NCBI RefSeq assembly: GCF_949628215.1
Contig: NC_134288.1
Coordinates: 7,307,182-7,371,181 of the forward strand
Reading direction: 5' to 3'
DNA length: 64,000 nucleotides
Source of the DNA: Phalacrocorax aristotelis
Lineage: Eukaryota > Chordata > Aves > Suliformes > Phalacrocoracidae
Made by a program: the position numbers and the translations under genes. This document shows positions 23,707-33,079 of this stretch, piece after piece. Each line of letters opens with the position of its first letter. Position 1 is the stretch's first letter. A model generated the notes under the pieces. That model saw nothing but the letters and a program-made list of their open reading frames with translations, was not told where the DNA came from and searched no databases.

Positions 23707-24860
23707 TTATACATATTTTAAAGTCAATTTAGCAGTCTCAGGGTCTCTATTGACAATTTTCCATGATGGTGCTTTCTTCACTCGAGCGTAGTGTACCCAT
23801 GGTTCCCCTCCTTCTACTCGGATTGCAGTGTAGGGTGTTAACAGTACCTGGAAGGGTCCGTTCCACTTCTCCTGCAGTGGTTCAGAGTTCCAGGTCTTTA
23901 TGTACACGAGGTCACCTGGCTGACACTGATGTATAGGCGTATCCAAGGCAAGCGATCTAGTCAGCACAATATATCTCCGGAGAGCTCCAAGAGTTTTTCC
24001 TGAAGAAACCAAATACACTTTTAAATCTGTTTCCCCTGCTACCTTCATATCCCCTGGAAGGAACGAGAGGAATCTGGTAAGGTTTGCCATACAAAATTTC
24101 ATATGGACTCACACCATCCTTGGATCTCGGCTGAATTCTAATTCTCAGAAGAGCTAATGGTAAGGCTTGTGGCCGTCTCAAAGACACTTCTTGACAGATT
24201 TTACTTATTTCCCTCTTTAGTGTTTGGTTCATCCTCTCAATTTTCCCACTTGATTGTGGTCTCCAGGGGGTATGCATGTCCCATTTTATACCCAAAATTT
24301 TACTAATCATCTGTTGAACTACATCTGCCACAAAATGTGGTCCTCTATCAGAGGACATACCTACTGGGACCCCAATCTTGGTATTATTTTCTTCAGCAAT
24401 ATTTTAACTACTTCTCTAGCTTTGTTGGTGTGGCAAGGGAAGGCTTCTGGCCATCCAGAAAAGGTATCAATCAGCACTAACAAATACCTGTCTCCACTTC
24501 GTCTGGGTAACTCAGAAAAATCAATTTGCCAATAATCTCCAGGAGAGTTTCCTTTTTTGTTACTCCTAAAGGTGGTTTCTTTTGGTCAGGGGGTTATTTT
24601 TAAGACAAACTGGACACTTAGCTGCTATGGATTTAACTATTCCTGTCATCCCTACACACACTACAGATGTTTTTAAACTCAAAACCATAGCATCTATGCC
24701 CCAATGTGTTTGCTCATGCTTTTCTTTTGCAAGTTCTGTCATAATTTGCAGGGTTATTTTTACCTGTTTTTCCGGCGTTATCCACCATCCTTCTGTATTT
24801 TGTGATGCTTCCAATTGTTCTGCTAATTGCTCATCGAATTTATTATACCTCGGTCTCAAG
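23707..24860 (-). pseudogene. pol: Retroviral pol: integrase region, broken
   Basis: The N-terminal zinc-binding HHCC motif is present: two histidines (H-X3-H) at about 24,704-24,718 and CPVC at about 24,607-24,618. The first catalytic Asp (WQIDF) is at 24,520-24,522 in a different frame, the second (SSDRGPHF) is at about 24,347-24,349, and the catalytic Glu (SSGKIERMN) is at about 24,236-24,238. There are 36 residues between the second Asp and the Glu, instead of the usual 35, as read. The C-terminal GPF domain (KWNGPFQVLLTPY, RVEGGEPWVHYARVK) is at about 23,760-23,860. At least two frameshifts (near 24,560-24,360 and near 24,090) split it, so it is not functional. The reading frame ends at 23,707, just upstream of env. 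Confidence 0.9.
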
Positions 24861-25395
24861 TTCGGAATTTTTACCTGTTTTACTGGTACCAGTGCAAGGA
24901 TACCCTGTTCTGCAGCCTCCTTTGCAGCTTTATCTGCCAGTCGACTACCTATGTTTCCAGCTGTCTGTTTAGAGCCGTCTGACCGAACTGATGAGCCTTG
25001 CAATGCCTTACTGCCACTTCTTTTGGTTTCTGCACATCTTCCAGAAGTTGGAGAATGTCTTCTTTATGCTTTATCGATGATCCCTGGGCTGACAGCAGTT
25101 CTCTTTCCTTCCAAATAGCTCCATGAGCACGGATCACACCAAATGCAGATTTGGAATCGGTCCAAATATTTACCCTTTGTCCTTCTGCCATTTGCAGAGC
25201 CCGCCTCAGTGCCACCAGTTCTGCTTTCTGTGCTGAGGTATTAGCAGGCAGCGTCCCTGACTCCAGTACCCTGGTGGTGGTAACGACAGCATATCCGGCC
25301 GTTTGCTTCCCTTTTTGCACAAAGCTGCTTCCGTCTGTGACCAATTCCAGATCAGGATTTTCCAGAGGTTCATCTCTCAGGTCCTGGCTGCTGGA
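24861..25395 (-). pseudogene. pol: Retroviral pol: RNase H region, broken
   Basis: Acidic active-site residues are visible: Asp in VTDGSS at about 25,335, Glu in AELVAL at about 25,221, and Asp in WTDSKSAF at about 25,158. The CKAHQ and GSRLADKAAKEAA segments near the C-terminal end are separated by a frameshift close to 25,000. A stop codon at 25,396-25,398 separates this region from the upstream reverse transcriptase frame. In gammaretroviruses RNase H is continuous with the reverse transcriptase; here the stop and frameshift break that. Confidence 0.9.
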
Positions 25396-26850
25396 CTAGA
25401 CTTGTTCAATAGTTAGCAGGCAATCATGTTCTAAATTCCCTGTCGGATTTTCTGCTGACAAGAACATTGCTGGATTAATGATTGCTGTGGTTTTTAATTC
25501 TACATCATCTTGCTCCAATAAGACGACCTGATATTTCAGCGTTCTGCTCGGGGATAACCAATGACCCGCCCTTTGCTCTAAGACAGTTATTACCATGTGT
25601 GGTACATATACCACCATCTTTTGACCCCTGGTCAGTTTTCGAGCTTCTTGAATCAGCAACACTATTGCTGCCACCGCACGCAAACATCCCGGCCATCCGT
25701 TACTCACGTTATCAGGTTGTTTGGAAAAGTACCCCACCGGCCGCCTCCAGGATCCCAACCGTTGTGGCAGCACCCCGAGGGCCAGATGTTGCTTTTCATG
25801 TACAAACAACTCAAAAGGTTTGGTCAGATCAGGTAAACCCAGTGCAGGGGCCCTCATTAGGGCCTTTTTTTGTTCTTTGAATGATTTCTGACACTCAGGT
25901 GTCCAAGTCAAATACCGATCTTTAGATTCTCTTAAAGTTTCATATAGTGGCTTCACATACAGTCCATAGATCAGAATCCAGAGTTGACACCATCCAGTCA
26001 TCCCCAAAAAAGCCCTCAGTTCCTTCGGGCTGCTAGGTTCAGGAATTTGACAAATGGCTTCTTTCCTTTCATTTCGTAATTGTCTTTGTCCTTGAGATAC
26101 TTCAAATCCCAAATAAATCACTGCTTCTCTTTTTTTTTCCCTATTTGGCCTTTGTTTCTGGAAACTCTGTATCCTCCTTGGCCCAGAAAATTTAATAAGC
26201 TGATAGTAATTTCAAAACATTTTTTCTTCACTTTCTGTCACTATCAGAATGTCATCCACATACTGTAACAATGTGCCTCTGCCTTGGTTCTGTTTTTTCC
26301 ATATCTCTAATTCTTTTGCCAGCTGATTCCCAAATATCGTAGGGCTATTTTTGAATCCTTGTGGAAGTACAGTCCATGTTAGCTGTGTCTTTTGTCCTGT
26401 GGAGGGGCTTTCCCACTCAAAAGCAAATATGCTTTGGCTTTTTATATCCAGAGTTATGCAAAAGAAGGCATCCTTCAAATCTAGTACAGTAAACCGTTTA
26501 TGCTCCTCTTTTAAAGGAGTCAGCAAAGTGTATGGATTAGCCACTACCGGATGTGTATCTTGGACTATCTGATTTATAGCCCTTAAATCCTGAACTAGAC
26601 GATATTCCTTGCCTCCAGATTTCCTTACTGGCAATAAAGGAGTATTATATTCTGACTCACATTCCACCTAAAGACCATATTCTAAAAATTTTGTAATTAA
26701 CCCCTCTAATCCTTTTTGAGCCTCCCACTTAATAGGGTATTGTTTTTGTCTTACTGGCTTGGCTCCAGGTTTTAAAGTTACTTTTACCGGCTCTGCCAAT
26801 TTAAATCGTCCTGGAACTCCACTCACCCAAACCAAAGGAATTAACTGCAT
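25396..26850 (-). pseudogene. pol: Retroviral pol: reverse transcriptase, broken
   Basis: The fingers/palm region starts near 26,850. Recognisable elements are VLDLKDAFF with the first catalytic Asp at about 26,481, LPQGFKNSP at about 26,341-26,367, and the YVDD box at about 26,251-26,262. The thumb and connection region (YLGFEVSQGQ, ELRAFLGMTGWCQLW) lies at about 25,990-26,115. Lesions as read: an in-frame stop at about 26,669, a frameshift in an A run near 26,215, and a second in an A run near 26,130. The segment VGYFSKQ in the connection is intact. This was RNA-dependent DNA polymerase but cannot be translated whole. Confidence 0.92.
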
Positions 26851-27255
26851 TTTCCACTTCTTTGGGACTCTGTTCCTCCTTGGAGGGATCCTGTAACATA
26901 AACACTCTCGCCTCTATGGCTTTTGATTCGGGTATTAGTAATTTACTCTCTCCATCTTTAGAAGTTATTTGTGCATCTAATTTACTTAATAGATCTTGTC
27001 CTAACAGAGGTAGTGAACATTCAGGCATATACAGAAACTGGTGAGTTACCCAGTATTTCCCCAATTTAAACCTTAATGTCGCTAAGAAAGGCCAATTTTC
27101 TTTTTGCCCTGTCGCACCAACAACATCTACTGATTTATGACTAAATTTCCCTTTACATATATTCAATACCGAATAAGTGGCCCCCGTATCTACCAAGAAT
27201 TCTACTTTTTCTTCATTCCCTAGCTTCAGAGTAACCAGGGGTTCGGCTAGGGTTG
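26801..27255 (-). pseudogene. pro: Retroviral protease, broken junction to pol
   Basis: An aspartic protease monomer with the active-site motif LVDTGATYS at about 27,173-27,199 and the conserved LLGQDLLSKL near the C-terminal side. The frame runs past the protease end into a frame different from that of the reverse transcriptase, with which it overlaps at 26,801-26,850, so a frameshift separates them. The protease body itself has no stop. It cleaved Gag-Pol in the ancestral virus. Confidence 0.88.
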
Positions 27256-27269
27256 ATTCCCCTGGTCCC

Positions 27270-28076
27270 CTTCATGCTAAGCTACTTCAAGCATTTTACC
27301 CAAATCTCTAGGTTCAGGTCCTTCCAATGAATATAGAGGCCAATTGTATTGCTGCTTCTGGTTTTTCTGGGTCCAGATTAGTATATTTTCTGGCAGTCAC
27401 CTTCAGTCTTTCCATAACGGCTGAAGGGATCTCATTTAATTCTTGTCTCACTTCATAAATTTTTGACCAATTTATTGCTTATGTCTTACACCAAATAAAA
27501 TCCACCTCTGATATCTAGTCAACGTCCCCCTGGGTCCCAGTTGATTAGGGTCCCACTCGGGATTTATAGATGGAAAATTCTGGTCCACTGTCCCATAAAC
27601 CCCATTAGCATGTGCTCTCACCACCTCCCTTCTGGCTGGATTCAATACCATTTTCTTGACAGTTTCATCAAGCAAAGTATCCAATATCACAAGTAGAACA
27701 ACACTTTTTCAAGTTCTCACCACATTTTCCTCCTTTCAAAACCACTGCCATAGAATCTTGTGGCCATATCCTACACTGTTTCTGCCACTCTGGATGATTT
27801 CGCAGTGTAAAGAACAAATGAACATGTGCCACTTCCTCCCATTTACCTTCCCTTTTTACAAAACAGCATTAATTGCAAGATGGTATTATATTGCAATGTC
27901 CCTTTTTCTGGCCATTTCTCCCCACCTTCCAATCGATACATTGGCCACCAATGATTGCAGTATTCAATTAATTGTTTCTGAGTCAAAGAATCACCTCCCA
28001 GATCTTTCCAATGTCTCAAGATACATCCCAAAGGTGATCTTTGTGGGATAGGTCTCTTATGCAGAAATGTGCCCAT
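27270..28076 (-). pseudogene. gag: Retroviral gag remnant: matrix and part of capsid, nucleocapsid absent
   Basis: The first ATG at 28,074-28,076 reads MGTFL, so a myristoylation-type Gly2 is present. The matrix-like region contains SPLGCILRHWKDLGG and WWPMYRLEGG at about 27,930-28,050. After a frameshift near 27,850 and another near 27,690, a capsid segment (27,475-27,690, FPSINPEWDP) and the major homology region (QELNEIPSAVMERL, about 27,404-27,446) follow in shifted frames. There is no CX2CX4HX4C zinc knuckle before the protease. The gene is about 0.8 kb where an intact gammaretroviral gag is about 1.5 kb, so a large internal portion and the nucleocapsid are lost. Confidence 0.85.
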
Positions 28077-28500
28077 TCTCCCAAGAGGCTGACTAGTGGG
28101 TGTGATCGTGCCCTGTCACAGGCACTAGTCAGAGGGACCCCAACCGCTGCTGAAGCTCCCTCTGGGATTCCAGGCCCGTGCTGGAAATCCCCCCCTAACT
28201 GCTCGGGACCCTAGCCCAACCCCGCAAGGCTTTCGCAGCATCTTATAGGCAGGCGTCACCTGTGGGGCCTCCTACCCTGTAGAGGTACCTCTCAGCCCAG
28301 CTCTGCGTAGCTTTCGACGTGTCTCATAAGCAGGCTGGTGGGCCTTGCCCACGTTACTCCCTTAAAAGAACGCCTTGCTACCTTTCCAGGGGACTTGCTG
28401 GGAATTCTTCGGTCCGGGGATCAGAGGTTCTCCCCGAGAATCCCTCGTTGCCGGCTGGAGGTCCCGGGATCCTGCAGATCCGCTGAGATTCACAAGCGGG
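28077..28500 (-). other. Proviral leader between primer-binding site and gag
   Basis: GC-rich untranslated leader of about 424 bases. In intact viruses this region holds the packaging signal and the env splice donor; I cannot assign either with confidence here. Confidence 0.6.
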
Positions 28501-28518
28501 GTCCCGTCTGGGTTGCCA
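28501..28518 (-). promoter_or_regulatory. Primer-binding-site-like sequence of the provirus
   Basis: On the minus strand the 18-mer TGGCAACCCAGACGGGAC follows the end of the 5' LTR after a 4-base gap. TGG is the complement of the tRNA CCA end. Among the tRNA 3' ends I can recall it resembles arginine tRNA best but imperfectly, so I leave the primer unassigned. Confidence 0.6.
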
Positions 28519-28522
28519 AAAC

Positions 28523-29119
28523 TGTCACTGAAATCGGGAATCCACCTTGTAACACCAATGTAGAGTTAAAGCTTATTCACAGCGCCGGATGCACGGGGGA
28601 TCACTCTACCTAACGTGCATACCTTACATACCTTTCCCAAGTGATTTATATAGATCAAAAATATACATACTCTTTTAATCCGTACATATTCAGTATTATT
28701 CCCTTTGGTGATTGGTACAAACTTGCTCACTTTGCATGTAAATTATTGCGCAGGCTCAGTTGTCCTTTCCCATTGTTCTCATTTGAGTAGGAGGTATTAC
28801 TTGGGTCGGTGGTCCATGAGTCCGTGGTCGTGATCTCCCCCTGCCGGAATTACCTTTTACCTACTTGGTTCTTAATCTGGGCAATCCTGGCCAGTTTTCT
28901 CAGTCCGCTACAAGAAACCACATTTTGTCATCCTTTTCTGACAGAAACACATTGTTTATAGTTTTGTTTGCATTAATGATTACCTAGAGACTAAAATACA
29001 GATCAACGAATACACTGATTTGTACACTCCATGTCCCTGGACTTAATGTCCAGTTGGACAGGGCTGTACAAGGAGTATAGGAACATCCATGGTTGGTTAA
29101 TTCCATCACCCTGGTCACA
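28523..29119 (-). repeat. 5' LTR of the provirus, full length
   Basis: The 597-bp LTR reads TGTGACC... to ...GTGACA on the minus strand, so it has TG/CA ends in short inverted repeats. A TATA-like TATATAAA lies at 28,645-28,652 (minus strand). A possible AATAAG polyadenylation variant lies at 28,572-28,577, close to where R/U5 would be. The outer 61 bp match the 3' LTR remnant. Transcription from this LTR would run leftward through the provirus. Confidence 0.88.
28645..28652 (-). promoter_or_regulatory. TATA-like element in the 5' LTR
   Basis: TATATAAA on the minus strand, inside the LTR and about 70 bases upstream of the possible AATAAG signal. This is a normal U3/R arrangement. Confidence 0.45.
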
Positions 29120-29123
29120 ATCA
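29120..29123. repeat. Right target-site duplication ATCA
   Basis: Matches the ATCA at 21,778-21,781 that precedes the 3' LTR remnant. Only 4 bp, so chance is possible, but its position at both exact TG/CA boundaries supports it. Confidence 0.75.
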
Positions 29124-32100
29124 CACCAACAGCTGTGTTCATCCCCCTTTCATCCTGGTTGCTTTCATTAGCTCCAAGTATTAAAGCCAGGAGGGCTGAA
29201 GCCCACCCAGACTAACTCAGGCTGGCTTGTGCAGGCCAGAAGCTGTTCAAATACCACAGCTGTGTTTAAATCCCACCTCCTGGCATGGAGAATGTCCCCT
29301 CGGCTTTAGTGTCCCTAATCACATCCAGCCTCTGCTGCTTTCCTTGCTGCAAAAGCAAAGCTCAGACCAGCTCCCAGCACCCAGCCAGCAAACTGCCTGT
29401 GATAGGGACTGTGGTTACCACAGATGAGAGCTATCCCTGATTAAGCTGCATTATCACAGGCCGCCTCTGGCCAACACTGCTTGTAGACTTAGAAAAGTTC
29501 AGTAGCCCCTTGGGAGGTTTAAGAGAGCCCTAGGGACAGAAGTACACAACACCAGGCTGCCTAAGGCAACACCTTTGCACTTGCAGAGGGTTTTAAGTCC
29601 CCAGGCAGAGGCTGAGCACACGAGGAGCAGCATTGCTAGCCAAGCTGAGCAAGCCCAGCGCCAATTTTCTCTCCAGAGAGGAGGTATCCCACCAGTGTGT
29701 CCGGCAACTTCAAGGGGGTGGCGGTACTTTGGAGGCTGGCTCTCCTGTGTTTCAGGGGTGTAGTTTGTGCTCTGATGCTGCTTGGGCTTTACCCTCCTTT
29801 ATCCCCAAGGCAGAACCAAAGGCTGAGCTCGTTCCCAATGCTGTAAGTGGCCTCTGATGCTCTGAAATGAGGGGGGTGTCTCTGGGCTGCTTGTCTTCAG
29901 GGGACTGGCTGGGGAGGGGAAGACTTACGCTGCTCCTCCTGCATCAAGTGCATTCCTCCACTAGATGTGACAGGAGGGGAGGATTAAAAATAGAGTTTAA
30001 TCTTTATTTCTTTGAGAGTTCCTCCATTTAAAAAAATCCACATGCTGCTAATGTTTCCAAGGCAAAAAATCCCCCAACTTGGGGGTTAAAAGCAAGGCAG
30101 GACCCTCCTGTGAGCCCCTCTGGTGAGTTGCAAACGGCAGCTGCTCACGGAGAGGGGCTGGTGTGTGAGAGCTCCAGGCTCAGGTTTGGGAAAGCCACGA
30201 AAGATGTTTTCTTTTTTTAGCCTTCTGCTCTCTGTGAAGACATTAGGATTTATATGGCTATGAGTAACTGCACTAGGAAAATCCTCCCACTGCTGTGCAG
30301 GCAGATCTAGCAGAGCTTGAGCTCTGCAGAGCAGGGAAGAACTGGGTGCAGGAAGGTGCCCAGCACCAGGGGAGTGGGCGATCACAGCCCACGTTCGCGT
30401 TAACAAGACACTTCTGTGCAGTGAGGGGTTGCCAGGACTGGTCTAACTTACTATTTCTAAGGCAAGTAGGAAATTCATGTTCTTTTGCTAATCCCTAATC
30501 AGTTTTCCTCAGTGACTGTGTTTTCATCGGGTACATTGGGTAAATCAATTAAACACTTTATCAGGTTATTTCTACAAAAGCTGCTCTCTACACTCACAAA
30601 ATGATTGATGAAAGAGTGACTCTCTTGCCTCCAGGGAAAGGTGATTAAGGAGTGACCTTATTAAGCAATTTCATGCAGCTGAGGACTAGACAACTCTGCT
30701 CAAAGGGACAAAGTAAACTTCATTTCTTTTGTTTAAAACTTCTTTGCCAGTTTTCAGATTCGTGATGACCCTGAGCGTGGTCTGTGCACTGGGCTGGTTA
30801 TTGGAAAACGGGGAGATTTTACAGGGCTTGGTCTGTAGGAGGAAAGACTCCTCACTGGCAGCGTTTCTGGGATCTGTCCTGGTCATAGGCTCCTACAGCC
30901 CTGCTCATCTCAGTTCAGGGAGTAAAAAATCAGAGCTAACTGCTTGGGTATGTACGTGTTAAATCAACGTTACTTGTAATTCCTGCATTTGCTGAACTAT
31001 GTATGGAGACCAGTAAAGACAAACAATGCTATAATTCACTTTTTTTTTTTTTTTAAACAAAATTGTGCTAAAACCTTGTAGTAAGAAAGCCCCAAGGTCT
31101 GCATAAACTCATGGGTTCACTTTAGCCTTTATCTGAACCGTAGCTATTAACTTGGTTGTAGGGAACATATAAACTCAAGGCTTTTGTTCTGTTTGAGGTA
31201 GCTGAATGAATAGCCTTGAAGGTGCGGAATTAAGTTAACCAAATATGCCTAGACAGGTCACACAGTTTCAGGAAATGAAAAACCACAGGCCAGGCATGCA
31301 GGGAAGCACAGTACCAGCGATGCACATTCACATACAGACACAGAATCTGGTGAGGGCAGCAGAGGGTGAAAACTGCCCTCGGTCAACGAGTGATGGTCCA
31401 CAGCTTGCGAGCCTCTTGGGGCTGAGGAAAGGCTGTCCTACAGCTCAGCCCCCCATTGACCGTGCAGAGGCAGGTCTGCAAGAGACTGTTCTGTGGCAGT
31501 GACCAGCCTGGATGGGATTCTGGGACCCTGGGCTCCCTCCGCTTCCAGTGCTGTATTGATTTCCATAGGGACAACCTAGACAGGAGCAGAACAGACTGTG
31601 CTTCGTAGATAGAACTGAACCGTTTTAAAGTTTTTGAACAAGTTGGCTGTCTTCCTGGGCTCTTAAATTAAAGGGCAATTAAGTCACTTCCAGTCTGGAA
31701 AGAGCTGATGGGTGTTTCCTGGTTTGACTCTTTAAAATTTTGCCAGAGTGATTAATGCAATGAAAAATTGTCAACTCTCAAGTCAGGGCTGTCAGCCAAC
31801 ACTCAAAAGCATTTATCTAAAGCACATGCTCAGACTCTTTTGGCCTGCAGACAGGAGTAAATGGGACAAAATGAGGGTGTAGGAAAGAGTAGATGGGCAT
31901 AAAGGACACCAGCACAGCAACATCTGTACCTTAGTGCTGATGATCATTATGGGAGGAAGGGAAAAACTGCTGGTGCTACGGGCTTTGTGGAAAGTTGACA
32001 TTTCCCCCCATGGGTGAGAAAAACCTGGCCAAACATCAGTTCCAGCTCATGGCTACTTGTCAGCGTTGGTTTTGTTAGTTACATGCAATTGGTGTTTGTG

Positions 32101-33079
32101 CAGCAGGTGTACTGCTCCCAGCCAGAAGGGTGCACACGGGAACACTGCCCTGGTGCTGCTGCTGCGCTGCCAGTACAACCCTCCCTTCGTGCCGGGGCTC
32201 TGCAATATCCTGGTAACGTTGCTGAGAATATGCAAGAGCTCCAGGCTTTTCCAGTTACTAGAAATGCCTGCGGTCTCCCTCCCTTTGATTTCCACACTCC
32301 TTCCTAACATTTAAGAGCTCAAATCTATTTTGTTTCTTCCGGGATTGCTAACCAAAGCTGACTCCTGAATGAATTCTGTCTCTGCTTCGGTTAGTCATCC
32401 CTTCAGGACAGATTTAGTAACTGCTCAGGGAAACCACATGGAAGGCAACAGTTCACCGTTGGAAGGCAGCACCCACTCACTGTCAACTTCATTTTTTTCT
32501 GAGCTAGAAAGCTGAAAGTGCAGCAAGTCAGCCAGAATTAGGCGAGTGAGCCTCTAGCCTCACCTGTTGTGTAGGAAGGTGGATAAATTGATATATACCT
32601 AGTCCCAACCTGACTGCAGGCTGCAGTGTGAAATAACAGAGCGGAGACAGCGAGTATGTAACAGGAGTGTTCACCCTCCCCATCTGCCGGAGCACCCCTT
32701 GGGGCAAACGAACCTCCTGCACGACTGCAGCTGCAGGAGGGGCTGCCAAAGCTCCTCGGCGTGTGGGGAAACAGCCTGAACCTCCACCGCGTGTCCTCCT
32801 GAACTGCCACAGAGCTGGCAGCACGCGGACCGGCCTCTGAACCGAAACAAATCTCTCCCTGAGGTATGGAATTAATAACATTTTAAGGCTAAAGAATTGC
32901 CTGTTCAAAAGTGTATTTCTGATGTGTTTACTGATTGTGTTTATTAAAGCTTGAGTGCTCCTCCAGAATTTTGCATAACATTGGCTGACCAGAGGCACAT
33001 CATGTTAAAACCTGTCCTGGTAAGCAATAATACACCAGAGATTTTAATGCATAAATACGAGTCATGACACTGATGCTTT
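29124..33079. other. Intergenic sequence between provirus and STK4 3' end
   Basis: No gene is recognised. Short open frames, including one on the plus strand at 30,729-30,962 and one on the minus strand at 32,528-32,998, show no family motif and no splice framing. A T run lies at about 31,041-31,055. A moderately CpG-containing stretch lies at about 32,640-32,850. Confidence 0.55.

Larger units (their letters stand above)
21782..29119 (-). mobile_element. Endogenous retrovirus, class I (gammaretrovirus-like), degraded provirus
   Basis: The order on the minus strand is 5' LTR, primer-binding-site-like sequence, leader, gag, pro, pol (RT, RNase H, integrase), env, polypurine tract and 3' LTR, flanked by a 4-bp duplication. 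Class I affinity comes from a matrix-like HWKDL/WPMY gag start, a DTGA protease, YVDD reverse transcriptase with LPQGFKNSP, a GPF/RVEG-type integrase tail, and an Env transmembrane unit with LQKRMALD and a Cys...CysCys motif. Every gene has frameshifts or stops, gag lacks its nucleocapsid, and the 3' LTR is mostly deleted, so no complete protein can be made. The shared 61 bp of the two LTRs differ at 3 positions (about 95% identity), which suggests a moderately old insertion, though the sample is tiny. Its total length is 7.3 kb. Confidence 0.95.

Noticed and set aside
28338-28613. Open frames on the plus strand over the proviral leader
   Set aside because: They are antisense to the provirus leader and LTR edge, with no motif.
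32528-32998. 156-aa open frame on the minus strand
   Set aside because: Basic, low-complexity product without a recognised motif; it overlaps another frame on the same strand.
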